Below are positions 47,086 to 56,897 of a stretch of 64,000 bases of DNA, in pieces. Positions within the stretch are counted from its first letter, which is position 1. Every line of letters begins with the position of its first letter. The notes below the pieces were generated by a model, which saw nothing but the letters and a program-made list of their open reading frames with translations, was not told where the DNA came from and searched no databases. The stretch spans positions 62,001 through 126,000 of the forward strand of contig NZ_RCDC01000008.1 in assembly GCF_003651185.1 (NCBI RefSeq), read 5' to 3'. The DNA comes from Stenotrophomonas rhizophila. GTDB taxonomy: Bacteria > Pseudomonadota > Gammaproteobacteria > Xanthomonadales > Xanthomonadaceae. A program made the translations under genes and the position numbers.

Positions 47086-48070
47086 GGCGCGCGGGCTCCG
47101 TGTGGCGCGAGGGAATCCAGCGCAGCGCCAGCTCAGGCCACTGCGCGGCGGTCAAACCGGCCGGGATGCGCACGCCGAAGCCATGGCCGCCGAACGGGAA
47201 CAGATGCATTTCGGTGGTGACACCGGCGCGCAGCAGCGCCTGGTAATACACCAGGCTGTTGTGCACCGAGACCACGTTGTCGTCCTGCGCATGCACCAGG
47301 AAGGTCGGCGGCGTATCGGCGCGGACCTGATCCTGCATCGAAAACTGCTGCTGCAGCGCCGCATCCGGATGCGGCCCGAGCAGACGGGTACGCGAGCCGG
47401 TATGCGCATGCGTGCCCATGTCGATCACCGGGTAGATCAGCAGCGCGACATCCGGCCGCGCGCTGAGCGCATCGATGGCATCGCGATGCGGATAGGCCGG
47501 TGCATCGAAGCCGTTGCTCAACCGCGCGGCAACGTGCCCGCCGGCCGAGAAACCCATCACCCCGATGCGCTGCGGATCAATCTGCCATCGCGCGGCATCG
47601 GCGCGGATCACCCGCATCGCACGCTGGGCATCGGCCAGTGCGGCCTGGCGATCACTGCGGCCGGCGGGCAGCCGGTAACGCAGCACGAACAGGGTCACCC
47701 CACCCTGCTCGACGAACGCCGGCACCAGCGCGGTGCCTTCCTTGTCGAGCACGATGCGCTGATAGCCGCCGCCCGGCACCACCAGCAGGGCGCTGCCATT
47801 CGGGCGCGCCGGCCGGTATACGACCAGGTAGGGCGCACTGACGTTGTCGATGTAGCGGTCCGTCAGCGCCGGATCGCGGCTGCGCTCGATCACGTTGGGC
47901 ACGGTGGCCGGGCCGCCTTCGCCGGGCACCTGGCCGTCCGGCCACAGCACGATGCGATCGGGGGCGCCGGCGGCCGGTTCGGTTTCCGGTACGGCACGCT
48001 CGGCCGCGTGGGCCAGGCCGCCGGCCAGCAGCAGGAGAGTCAGCATGGGCAACGCGAGGAAGCGGCGCAT
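47078..48070 (-). CDS. exported alpha/beta-hydrolase, pectin/xylan acetylesterase-like
   Basis: This is a 330-residue protein from the ATG at 48070, with signal peptide MRRFLALPMLTLLLLAGGLAHA. The hydrolase core has the oxyanion motif VVPGGGYQRI, the nucleophile elbow GVMGFSAGGHVAA, and the acid/base residues in VHAQDDNVV and FPFGGHGFGV. This is the acetylesterase/BD-FAE group acting on decorated plant polysaccharides. It heads the three-esterase minus-strand operon. The predicted LacI operator lies 74-90 bases upstream of the start and is shared with the divergent TRAP operon. Confidence 0.9.
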   Translation of the reverse strand: MRRFLALPMLTLLLLAGGLAHAAERAVPETEPAAGAPDRIVLWPDGQVPGEGGPATVPNVIERSRDPALTDRYIDNVSAPYLVVYRPARPNGSALLVVPGGGYQRIVLDKEGTALVPAFVEQGGVTLFVLRYRLPAGRSDRQAALADAQRAMRVIRADAARWQIDPQRIGVMGFSAGGHVAARLSNGFDAPAYPHRDAIDALSARPDVALLIYPVIDMGTHAHTGSRTRLLGPHPDAALQQQFSMQDQVRADTPPTFLVHAQDDNVVSVHNSLVYYQALLRAGVTTEMHLFPFGGHGFGVRIPAGLTAAQWPELALRWIPSRHTEPARHD

Positions 48071-48143
48071 CCGGGTACGTCCTTGGGCATGGGAACAGGC
48101 ATCGTGCCTGACCGGCAGCCGTTCTGATGCGCTGCACATTGCC

Positions 48144-48160
48144 AATGACACCGGTTTACC
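48144..48160 (+). promoter_or_regulatory. predicted LacI-type operator between the esterase and TRAP/lyase operons
   Basis: AATGACACCGGTTTACC, 17 bases, is identical to the site before kduI at 55898. It sits in the divergent promoter region, 60 bases before the TTG start of the FAH-family gene and 74 bases before the esterase start, so one repressor could block both promoters. Confidence 0.78.
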
Positions 48161-48220
48161 ATATACAGCACATCCAACCGCTGTCGATTGGCAGTGCAAC
48201 AATTTTTCCGGGAGACCCGC

Positions 48221-49042
48221 TTGAGCAACGACCACGGCAAACAGGACCTGCCCGACCAGGGGTTGGGCGAGATCGCCCGGCACTTCGTCAGCGCCCGCCA
48301 ACACGGCCAATCCCTGCCCGATTTCCCGGGAACGATCCCGGAAGACCTGGTCACCGCCTATCAGGTACAGGACCAGGCCATCGGCCTGTGGGACGACCAG
48401 GTGGTCGGCTGGAAGGTCGGCTACATCGCCGCCGAGCGCCGCGATGCCTCGGGCGATGATCGCCTGCTGGGCCCCATCTTCTCGCGTCAGCTCTGGAATG
48501 CTACCGGTGGAACAGTCGAGATTCCGGTGTTCGTCGGCGGGTTCGGCGCGGTCGAGGCCGAGTACGTGATCCAGCTGCAGGAAGACGCCCCGGCGGACAA
48601 GCTGCACTGGACCCCCGAAGAGGCCGAGGCGCTGCCCGCCAGGCTTTTCATCGGTGTGGAAGTGGCCAGCAGCCCGCTGGCGACGATCAACAAGCTCGGC
48701 CCGCGCGTGGTGGTGTCGGACTTCGGCAACAACAACGGCCTGGTGCTGGGCACCGAGATCGCGGACTGGACGCGCCTGGATGACGCCGACCTGCGTGCGG
48801 AAACCCGCATCGAAGGCGAGGTGGTCGGCACCGGTGGCGCGACCCTGCTGCCCGGTGGCCTGCGCACCGCCTATGCGTTCGCGCTGGGGCGTTCGGCGCA
48901 GCGTGGGCGGCCGTTGAAGGCCGGCGATCTGATCGCCAGTGGCAACGCCACCGGCATCCACGACATCGCCGTGGGCCAGCAAGCATTGATCCGTTTCGTC
49001 GGCTACGGCGACATTACCTGCAAGGCCATCGCCGCCGGATAA
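48221..49042 (+). CDS. fumarylacetoacetate hydrolase / 2-keto-4-pentenoate hydratase family protein
   Basis: This 273-residue protein has features of the FAH/hydratase superfamily: YQVQDQAIGLWDDQVVGWKVGY, GFGAVEAEYVIQLQED (metal-binding glutamates), LPARLFIGVEVASSPL and the C-terminal GDLIASGNATGIHDIAVGQ. The start is taken as TTG at 48221 because a GGGAG Shine-Dalgarno stands 6 bases before it. An earlier TTG at 48188 lacks one. It is the first gene of the operon with the TRAP transporter, PL10 lyase and GH43. Hydratases of this family act on 2-keto acids, so a sugar-acid intermediate is plausible. The reaction is unassigned. Confidence 0.85.
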   Translation: MSNDHGKQDLPDQGLGEIARHFVSARQHGQSLPDFPGTIPEDLVTAYQVQDQAIGLWDDQVVGWKVGYIAAERRDASGDDRLLGPIFSRQLWNATGGTVEIPVFVGGFGAVEAEYVIQLQEDAPADKLHWTPEEAEALPARLFIGVEVASSPLATINKLGPRVVVSDFGNNNGLVLGTEIADWTRLDDADLRAETRIEGEVVGTGGATLLPGGLRTAYAFALGRSAQRGRPLKAGDLIASGNATGIHDIAVGQQALIRFVGYGDITCKAIAAG

Positions 49043-49079
49043 CCGCGCGGACATGGCGAGCACGCTTGGGAGGGCGCAG

Positions 49080-50084
49080 ATGTTCACTCGCAGAAGTTTC
49101 CTGGCTACCAGTCTGGGCGCGCTTGCCGCGCCCGCGCTGACAGCCTGTTCGCGGTCATCCAACGCCGCACCGGCCGGTGCGCAGCTGTTGACCGCCACCG
49201 ACGTCCACGTCGCCGATTACCCCACCGTCACCGCGGTGAAATGGATCGGGAAGACGCTGGAAGAAAAAACCGGCGGCCGGCTGCGGCTGCGCCAGTACCA
49301 CTCCGGCCAGCTCGGCCGTGAGTCCGAGGCGATCGACATGGCCCGCTTCGGCGCCATCGATATCACCCGCGTCTACTCCGGCGCGCTCAACAACGCGTTT
49401 CCGCTGACCCAGGGCCTGTGCCTGCCGTATGTGTTCGAGTCGGTGGCGCACATGCGCCGCGCGCTCGATGGCGGCGTCGCCGATACGGTCCTGCAGGGCT
49501 TTGAAACGCGCGATCTGGTCGGCCTGGCCATCTACGATTCCGGTGCGCGCTGCTTCTACAACACCAAGCACCCCATCGTGGAGCCCAAGGACCTGCACGG
49601 CCTCAAGCTGCGCGTGGCCTCCTCGGACATCTTCATCCAGCTGATGCGCCTGCTCGGTGCCAACCCGACCCCGATGTCGCTGGGCGACACCTTCTCGGGC
49701 ATGGAAACGCACATGATCGACGGTGCGGAAAACAACATGCGCAGCTTCCACTCCAGCCGTCATTTCGAGGCCGCGCACTACTGGTCGCAGAGCGATCACT
49801 CCTACGCACCGGACGTGCTGCTGATGTCGCGCCAGAGCTTCGATGCGCTGAGCCCGGCCGACCGCACCCTGGTGATCGAGACCGCACGTGAATCGGTGCA
49901 GGTGATGCGCGAGCAGTGGGATGCCTCGGAAAACAACGCCCGCCAGGCCGTGGCCGATTTCGGCATCAGATTCAACGAGGTCGACATGCCGGCCTTCCGC
50001 AAGGCCGCCGACCCGCTCCTGCAGCGTTACCTGCAGCAGCCGGAGCTGGCCGCCCTCACCCGTCGCATCCGCGACTTCGCCTGA
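49080..50084 (+). CDS. dctP: TRAP transporter solute-binding protein (DctP type)
   Basis: This is a 334-residue periplasmic binding protein. The signal has twin arginines (RRSFLATSLGALAAPALTAC) and a lipobox Cys, so it is probably a Tat-exported lipoprotein. The DctP fold motifs are present: GGRLRLRQYHSGQLG, DLHGLKLRVASSDIF with the ligand-binding arginine, and TFSGMETHMIDGAENN. The ATG at 49080 follows GGGAGGG. With DctQ and DctM it forms a sodium- or proton-coupled importer. The context of pectin enzymes suggests galacturonate or short oligogalacturonides. Confidence 0.94.
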   Translation: MFTRRSFLATSLGALAAPALTACSRSSNAAPAGAQLLTATDVHVADYPTVTAVKWIGKTLEEKTGGRLRLRQYHSGQLGRESEAIDMARFGAIDITRVYSGALNNAFPLTQGLCLPYVFESVAHMRRALDGGVADTVLQGFETRDLVGLAIYDSGARCFYNTKHPIVEPKDLHGLKLRVASSDIFIQLMRLLGANPTPMSLGDTFSGMETHMIDGAENNMRSFHSSRHFEAAHYWSQSDHSYAPDVLLMSRQSFDALSPADRTLVIETARESVQVMREQWDASENNARQAVADFGIRFNEVDMPAFRKAADPLLQRYLQQPELAALTRRIRDFA

Positions 50085-50096
50085 GGCTCCGACGCG

Positions 50097-50627
50097 ATGT
50101 CCGACTCGACTTCCGAAACCGTCATCACCCCCACCGCGCCGCAGCGCCTGCTCAACGTGATCGCCGATGTGGCGATCTACATTGCCGTCATCGCCCTGCT
50201 CGGCCTGGTGGTGGTGCAGGGCTGGCAGGTGTTCGCCCGCTATGTGATCAATGATTCGCCCAGCTGGACCGAGCCGGTCACGCTGCTCCTGCTGGCCACG
50301 GCGATGAGCCTGGGTGCGGCCACCGGCGTGCATACTCGCCGCCACTTCGGCTTCTTCCTGCTGGCCGCGCACATGGGCCCGGGCCTGCGCCGTGCGGTGG
50401 ACGTGTTCGCCGCGCTGGTGGTGGCCGTGCTGGGCGTGGTCATCGCCTGGTGGGCGGCCGTGCTGCTGATGGACGGCCTGGATATCAAGGCCGCCGGCGC
50501 CCACCTGCCGCAGAGCATCAACTACCTGCCCCTGTCGATCGGTGGCGCCTTGATGGCGATCTTCGCCGCGAACCAGATGGCGCTGGCTGTACGGCCGGCC
50601 GATGCCGTTGCCGAGGGAGATCGCTGA
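50097..50627 (+). CDS. dctQ: TRAP transporter small permease (DctQ type)
   Basis: This is a 176-residue membrane protein with four hydrophobic segments (about 23-44, 57-80, 96-125 and 138-165). The DctQ family region includes VFARYVINDSPSWTEPVTLLLL. It lies 12 bases after dctP and 3 bases before dctM. DctQ is needed for TRAP transport and docks onto DctM. Confidence 0.93.
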   Translation: MSDSTSETVITPTAPQRLLNVIADVAIYIAVIALLGLVVVQGWQVFARYVINDSPSWTEPVTLLLLATAMSLGAATGVHTRRHFGFFLLAAHMGPGLRRAVDVFAALVVAVLGVVIAWWAAVLLMDGLDIKAAGAHLPQSINYLPLSIGGALMAIFAANQMALAVRPADAVAEGDR

Positions 50628-50630
50628 GTC

Positions 50631-51914
50631 ATGGGTATTACGATTCTTTTCACCGTGTTCGCGGTGCTGTTGCTGCTCGGTGTGCCGGTCGCGTTCGCGC
50701 TGGCCGCCGCCGCCCTGGCCACCCTGTGGTACCTGGATCTGCCGACGCTGGTGCTGGTCCAGCAGATCTCCGCCGGTACCGGCTCGGCTTCACTGATCGC
50801 CATTCCCTTGTTCATCTTCGCCGGTGAAATCATGATGCGCGGCGGCATCTCCGAGCGCCTGATCTCACTGGCATCCTCGCTGGTGGGGCGCATGCGCGGT
50901 GGCCTGGGCCAAGTGTCGATCCTGTCCTCGCTGTTCTTCGGCGGTGTGTCCGGCTCGGCCATCGCCGATGTCTCGGCGGTCGGTGGCACGATGATCCCGC
51001 AGATGGTCAAGCGCGGTTACGACCGCGACTTCGCGGTCAACGTCAGCATCACCGCCGCGCTGGTGGCGCTGCTGGTACCGCCGTCGCACAACCTGATCCT
51101 GTTCTCGGCCGCCGCCGGTGGTGGGCTGTCGATCGCCGATCTGTTCGCGGCCGGTATCGTGCCGGCGCTGCTGATGACCGTCGTCCTGATGATCACCGGC
51201 TATCTCGTGGCACGCCGCCGCGGTTACGGCGTGGAGATCTTCCCGGGCTGGCGTGCGGTGCTGCTGCGCCTGGTCTCGGCGCTGCCTGGCCTGGGCCTGG
51301 TCGCGCTGATCTTCATCGGTATCCGTGCCGGCATCTTCACCGCGGTGGAGAGCGCGGCGATCGCCGTGGTCTACGCGCTGCTGGTGACCACCGTGCTGTA
51401 CCGCCAGCTGGACTGGCGCGAGTTCCTCGGCACGGTCACCCATGCCGCGCGCAGCACCGGTGTGATCCTGTTCGTGATCGCCACGGCGGCCGTGTTCGGT
51501 TGGCTGCTGGCGTATCTGGAAGTGCCGTCGGCCGCGGTCAACTTCCTGCAGTCGTTCGCGCACAGCCAGTTCATGGTGCTGTTGATGATCGTGGTCATGC
51601 TGTTGCTGCTGGGCACCTTCATGGACCTGGCGCCGATGATCCTGATCTGCACGCCGATCTTCCTGCCGGTGGCCAAGGCCTACGGCATCGATCCGATCCA
51701 CTTCGGCCTGGTGCTGGTGCTGACCGGTGGCCTGGGCCTGGTGACACCGCCGGTGGGCTCGGTGCTGTTCATCGGTACCGCGATCGGCAAGATCAGCGTC
51801 GGTGAGAGCATGCGCTCGATCTGGCCGTTCTGGTTCGCTGCGCTGGGCGTGCTGTTGATCGTCACCTTCTTCCCGGAAATGTCGCTGTGGCTGCCCGCCC
51901 TGCTGCGCGCGTAA
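50631..51914 (+). CDS. dctM: TRAP transporter large permease (DctM type)
   Basis: This 427-residue polytopic protein has 11-12 membrane segments. Family motifs are present: PLFIFAGEIMMRGGISERL, SILSSLFFGGVSGSAIADVSAVG, and a VTPPVGSVLFIGTAI stretch near the C-terminus. It is the transport channel of the TRAP system encoded with dctP and dctQ. The stop codon is followed after 2 bases by the GTG start of the pectate lyase gene, so lyase and transporter are co-expressed. Confidence 0.95.
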   Translation: MGITILFTVFAVLLLLGVPVAFALAAAALATLWYLDLPTLVLVQQISAGTGSASLIAIPLFIFAGEIMMRGGISERLISLASSLVGRMRGGLGQVSILSSLFFGGVSGSAIADVSAVGGTMIPQMVKRGYDRDFAVNVSITAALVALLVPPSHNLILFSAAAGGGLSIADLFAAGIVPALLMTVVLMITGYLVARRRGYGVEIFPGWRAVLLRLVSALPGLGLVALIFIGIRAGIFTAVESAAIAVVYALLVTTVLYRQLDWREFLGTVTHAARSTGVILFVIATAAVFGWLLAYLEVPSAAVNFLQSFAHSQFMVLLMIVVMLLLLGTFMDLAPMILICTPIFLPVAKAYGIDPIHFGLVLVLTGGLGLVTPPVGSVLFIGTAIGKISVGESMRSIWPFWFAALGVLLIVTFFPEMSLWLPALLRA

Positions 51915-51916
51915 GC

Positions 51917-53044
51917 GTGCGGCGGCTCGCGGTACTGCTGTGGATCGCCCTGCCCTGCGCCGTCATGGCGCAGGGCCAGGACATCCCGCTGCGCGGCTTC
52001 CAGGACGGCATCAACCATTGGCAGAGCGGGCACGGCACGGACTACCCGCGCTATGCCCCCGATCAGTACCGACAGATCGCCGACACCCTGGTGGCGCTGC
52101 AACGCCATGGCGGCGGCTGGGCGGTCAACCAGGATCCGCAGCGGATCCTCGACGATGCCGCCAAGGCACAGGTGCTGGCTGACCAGGCCACGCCGGGCGG
52201 CAGCTTCGACAACCGCAACATCTACACCCAGGTCAGCTACCTGGCCGAGGCCTTCGCGCGCAGCGGCGATGCCCGCTACCGCGACGCGGCCGTGCGCGGC
52301 CTGGATTTCATCCTCGCCGAGCAGGTCCCCCGCTGTGGCGGCTGGCCGCATTCGGTGCCCTCGCGCACCTCGTACCACGGGCACATCACGTTCGCTGACG
52401 ACGTCACCAGCGGCGTGCTGACCACGCTCCGGCGCATCCAGCGTGAACCGGCGTTCGGCTTCATCACCGCCGATCAACGTGCCCGCGTGGACGCGGCCGT
52501 GACCGCCGGTGATGCCTGCCTGCTGCGCCTGCAGGTGCGCCAGGACGGCGTGCCGACGATCTGGGCCGGGCAGTACGACCGCACCACCCTGCTGCCCGCG
52601 CAGGGGCGGAAATTCGAACTGCCGGCGCTGGTCACCGACGAGAGTGTCGGCGTGGTCCGCTACCTGATGTCGATCCCGGATCCTTCGCCGCAGGTGGTCG
52701 CCTCGGTCAACGCCGCGATGGCGTGGTTCCAGACCCACGCGTTGACCGGGTGGCGGCTGGAGACCTTCGAAACGACGCCGGAACAGTTCGCGTTCCACCG
52801 CACCACGGTCGACCGCCGCCTGGTCGCCGATGCGGGCGCGCCGCCGCTGTGGGGGCGCTTCCACGACCTGCACGACAGTGGCGTGCTGCTGGCCAACCGC
52901 GAGGGCGAACGCGTCGCCACGTTCAACGACATCCCGCGCGAGCGCCGCACCGGCTATCACTGGTACGGCACCTGGCCGCAGGCCCTGATCACCACCGAGT
53001 ACCCACGCTGGCAACAGCGTCTTGCCGGGACCGGGGCGCGCTGA
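51917..53044 (+). CDS. secreted pectate lyase, polysaccharide lyase family 10-like
   Basis: This is a 375-residue lyase from the GTG at 51917, which begins the signal peptide MRRLAVLLWIALPCAVMAQG. PL10 features: RHGGGWAVNQDP (substrate Trp), GSFDNRNIYTQVSYLAEAF, GWPHSVPSRTSYHGHITFADD and WAGQYDRTTLLPAQGRKFELPAL, with a C-terminal WYGTWPQALI. The enzyme cleaves polygalacturonate by beta-elimination to unsaturated oligomers, whose end product enters the KduI/KduD route. An upstream GTG at 51887 lies inside dctM and is unlikely. Confidence 0.92.
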   Translation: MRRLAVLLWIALPCAVMAQGQDIPLRGFQDGINHWQSGHGTDYPRYAPDQYRQIADTLVALQRHGGGWAVNQDPQRILDDAAKAQVLADQATPGGSFDNRNIYTQVSYLAEAFARSGDARYRDAAVRGLDFILAEQVPRCGGWPHSVPSRTSYHGHITFADDVTSGVLTTLRRIQREPAFGFITADQRARVDAAVTAGDACLLRLQVRQDGVPTIWAGQYDRTTLLPAQGRKFELPALVTDESVGVVRYLMSIPDPSPQVVASVNAAMAWFQTHALTGWRLETFETTPEQFAFHRTTVDRRLVADAGAPPLWGRFHDLHDSGVLLANREGERVATFNDIPRERRTGYHWYGTWPQALITTEYPRWQQRLAGTGAR

Positions 53045-53082
53045 GCGCAGCCGGCCCACGATACGTTCAAGGGAGAAAGACG

Positions 53083-54663
53083 ATGCACCTGAGGAAGACC
53101 CTGGCCAGCTTCGCCACCGCTTGCCTGCTGCTGGCAGGCGCCGGCCACTCCGCCGAGCCGGCCACCCACTGGACGCGCGGGATCGAGAACCAGCGCCAGG
53201 CCGATCTGGGCAACGGCACCTTCCTCAATCCGGTGTTCGCCGGTGATCGCCCGGATCCTTCCGTGCTCAAGGATGGCGAGGATTACTACCTCACGCTGTC
53301 CTCGTTCGATGCCTACCCCGGCCTGCCGATCTGGCACTCGCGCGATCTGGTCAACTGGCAGCCGCTGGGCCACGCGATCACCAGGAACGTAGGTGCGATC
53401 TGGGCCCCGGACATCGTCAAGCACGGCAGCCGCTATTACATCTATTTCCCGGCCCGCACCGGCGAAACCCGCAGCAACTTCGTGGTCTGGGCCGACAGCA
53501 TCAACGGCCCGTGGAGCGAGCCGATCGACATCGGCCTGGGCGGCTACATCGATCCCGGCCATGCGGTGGGCGAAGACGGCAAGCGCTATCTGTTCCTCAG
53601 CGGTGGCGACTACGTGCAGCTGGCCGATGACGGCCTGAGCGTGGTCGGCACGCCCAAGCACGTCTACGACGGCTGGAAATACCCGGAAAGCTGGGACGTG
53701 GAGGCCTATGCGCAGGAAGGCCCGAAGATCAATTTCCGCGATGGTTGGTACTACATGACCACTGCTGTGGGCGGCACCGCCGGCCCGCCGACCGGGCACA
53801 TGGTGATCACCGCGCGCTCGCGCTCGATCCACGGCCCGTGGGTGAATGCGCCGAACAACCCGATCATGCGCACCCGGTCGGCCGCCGAGCCGTGGTGGTC
53901 GCGCGGCCATGCCACGGTCATTGAAGGCACCGACGGGCGCTGGTGGATGATGTATCACGGCTACGAGAACGGGTACTGGACGCTGGGCCGCCAGGCGCTG
54001 CTGGAGCCGATCGAATGGACCGCCGATGGCTGGTTCGTGGCCAAGGGCGGTGACCTCGGCCAGCCGCTCGCCAAACCGTCGGGCACCTCGGTCGGCCAGC
54101 ACGGCATGGCCTTGTCCGACGATTTCCGCGGCAGCACGCTCGGTGCGCAGTGGTCGTTCTTCAACCCGGCCCAGGACGAGTACAAGCGTTTGGCCTTCAC
54201 CGGCAAGGGCATGGTGCTGCAGGGCAAGGGCAGCACCCCGCGCGACAGCTCGCCGCTGACCGCCATCGCCGGCGACAAGGCCTACCAGTTCGAGGTCGAG
54301 ATGGAGATCGCCCCGGGCGCGGTGGGCGGTGCCCTGCTCTACTACAGCGACCGCCTGTATGTGGGCGTGGGCAGCAACGGCGAGAAGTTCATCATGCACC
54401 GCTACGGCGAGGAGCGCCCCACCCGGCTGACCCCCAGCGCCACCGGCGGCACGCTGTGGCTGCGGGTGACCAACAACCGCCATATCGTCACCATCCACTC
54501 CAGCACGGATGGTAAAACCTGGCAGAAGTACCCGGTTCAGATGGAAGTCTCCGGCTACCATCACAATGTGGCAGGCAAGTTCCTGGCCCTGAAGCCGGCG
54601 ATCTATGCTGCTGGCGACGGCAAGGTCCAGTTCCGGAATTTCCGCTACCGCGCCCTCGATTGA
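53083..54663 (+). CDS. secreted glycoside hydrolase family 43 enzyme
   Basis: This is a 526-residue enzyme with signal peptide MHLRKTLASFATACLLLAGA. The five-bladed beta-propeller shows the GH43 catalytic base D58 in FAGDRPDPSVLKDG, the middle aspartate in YIDPGHAVGEDGKRY, and the acid glutamate in YAQEGPKINFRDGWYY. Residues about 345-526 form a concanavalin-like C-terminal domain seen in xylosidase/arabinofuranosidase GH43s. Within a pectin locus an alpha-arabinofuranosidase or galactosidase trimming pectin side chains is more likely than a xylosidase. That is inference. The start is 5 bases after a GGGAGA-type Shine-Dalgarno. Confidence 0.92.
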   Translation: MHLRKTLASFATACLLLAGAGHSAEPATHWTRGIENQRQADLGNGTFLNPVFAGDRPDPSVLKDGEDYYLTLSSFDAYPGLPIWHSRDLVNWQPLGHAITRNVGAIWAPDIVKHGSRYYIYFPARTGETRSNFVVWADSINGPWSEPIDIGLGGYIDPGHAVGEDGKRYLFLSGGDYVQLADDGLSVVGTPKHVYDGWKYPESWDVEAYAQEGPKINFRDGWYYMTTAVGGTAGPPTGHMVITARSRSIHGPWVNAPNNPIMRTRSAAEPWWSRGHATVIEGTDGRWWMMYHGYENGYWTLGRQALLEPIEWTADGWFVAKGGDLGQPLAKPSGTSVGQHGMALSDDFRGSTLGAQWSFFNPAQDEYKRLAFTGKGMVLQGKGSTPRDSSPLTAIAGDKAYQFEVEMEIAPGAVGGALLYYSDRLYVGVGSNGEKFIMHRYGEERPTRLTPSATGGTLWLRVTNNRHIVTIHSSTDGKTWQKYPVQMEVSGYHHNVAGKFLALKPAIYAAGDGKVQFRNFRYRALD

Positions 54664-54706
54664 GCTCCCCGCTAGAATCCCTTGACTCATCCCCGGTTTG
54701 AACGAC

Positions 54707-55765
54707 ATGTCATTGCGCAGCAAAACCGATCCGTCGCCGCACGGATTGACCAAAGGCAAGGCCGCCACGATCAACGACATCGCGCGTCTGTCCGGGGTAT
54801 CGAAGAAGACCGTTTCGCGCATCATCAACAACTCACCGCTGGTGCGTAAGGACACGCGCGAGAAGGTTGAAGCACTGATGCGCGAGGTCGGTTACACGCC
54901 CGATCCGCTGGCCCGCGGGCTGGCCTTCCGGCGCTCGTTCCTGATCGGCATGGTGTACGACAACCCGACCGCCCAGTACATCGTGGACATGCAGTACGGC
55001 GCGCTGGATGCGCTGCGCGGCTCCAGCTTCGAGCTGGTCGTGCACCCCTGCGATTCGCGCAGCCCCGGCTACATCGACGGTGTGCGCCGCTTCGTGCAGC
55101 AGCAGAAGCTGCACGGCGTGATCCTGGTGCCACGTGCCTCCGAAGACCAGGCGCTGGTGGACATGCTCGATGAAATCGGCTGCCGCTTCACCCGGATCGC
55201 CTCGCTGCCGCTGGATGATACCTCGCAGATGGTGGTCACCCACGACCGCGACGGTGCCGCCGAAGCGGCCGATTACCTGCTCTCGCTGGGCCACCGCGAC
55301 ATCGCCCTGGTGACCGGCCCGAGTGCCTACCGCTCGGCGCACGAACGCACCGCCGGCTTCATCGATGCCCTCGCCAAGCGCGGCATCGAGCTTCCCCCGG
55401 CACGCATCGTGGAGGCCGGTTACACCTTCGAATCCGGTGTGGCCGCGGCCGAGAAGCTGCTGCTGGGCAAGCAGCGCCCGACCGCCATCTTCACCGGCAA
55501 CGATGAAATGGCCGCCGGTATCTACAAGGTCGCGCTGCGTGCGGGCATCAACATCCCGCGCCAGCTCTCGATCATCGGCTACGACGACAGCCCGCTGGCC
55601 TCGCGCCTGTGGCCGTCGCTGACCTCGGTGCGCCGGCATACCCGCGACACCGGCCGCACAGCGGCGGCGATGCTGATCCAGCCCGACGGCCAAGCCGTGA
55701 TGCAGCACGCCAGCGTCCGCCCGCACCTGATCGTGCGCGACTCCTGCCAGCCCCCCGAGGATTGA
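54707..55765 (+). CDS. LacI family transcriptional regulator, probable repressor of the pectin/uronate regulon
   Basis: This is a 352-residue regulator from the ATG at 54707. The N-terminal LacI HTH is at about 20-66 (ATINDIARLSGVSKKTVSRI, hinge AREKV to PLARGL), followed by a periplasmic-binding-protein-like ligand domain with LGHRDIALVTGP and SIIGYDDSPLASRLWPSLT. It is the last gene of the operon with the TRAP system and lyase, so it is probably autoregulated through the site at 48144. The likely effector is a pathway intermediate such as KDG or a uronate. The five CG-centred operators nearby fit its family. In Xanthomonadales a UxuR/KdgR-like role is plausible. Confidence 0.9.
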   Translation: MSLRSKTDPSPHGLTKGKAATINDIARLSGVSKKTVSRIINNSPLVRKDTREKVEALMREVGYTPDPLARGLAFRRSFLIGMVYDNPTAQYIVDMQYGALDALRGSSFELVVHPCDSRSPGYIDGVRRFVQQQKLHGVILVPRASEDQALVDMLDEIGCRFTRIASLPLDDTSQMVVTHDRDGAAEAADYLLSLGHRDIALVTGPSAYRSAHERTAGFIDALAKRGIELPPARIVEAGYTFESGVAAAEKLLLGKQRPTAIFTGNDEMAAGIYKVALRAGINIPRQLSIIGYDDSPLASRLWPSLTSVRRHTRDTGRTAAAMLIQPDGQAVMQHASVRPHLIVRDSCQPPED

Positions 55766-55780
55766 CGCCCAAGGCGTCAA
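55762..55780 (+). terminator. hairpin at the end of the lacI gene
   Basis: A perfect 8-bp inverted repeat (TTGACGCC / GGCGTCAA, 3-base loop) overlaps the lacI stop codon. It is directly followed by a SMAG palindrome. Together they probably end the TRAP-lyase-lacI transcript. Confidence 0.5.
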
Positions 55781-55786
55781 CCCTCG

Positions 55787-56831
<1,045 letters not shown>

Positions 56832-56839
56832 CCCCGACG

Positions 56840-56864
56840 CGCCGCCGGCATCGCGCCGGCGGCG
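56840..56864 (+). terminator. intercistronic GC-rich hairpin between kduI and kduD
   Basis: A perfect 10-bp stem CGCCGCCGGC / GCCGGCGGCG with a 5-base loop follows the kduI stop after 8 bases. Only TCTGTTA follows, so it is more likely a partial attenuator or mRNA-stabilising element than a full terminator. Confidence 0.5.
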
Positions 56865-56897
56865 TCTGTTACGCATTGGACAAGGACTACATACGCA

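Noticed and set aside
52723-53082. Longer GH43 start reading through the pectate lyase gene
   Set aside because: It lies in another frame of the PL10 gene. The signal peptide and Shine-Dalgarno begin at 53083.
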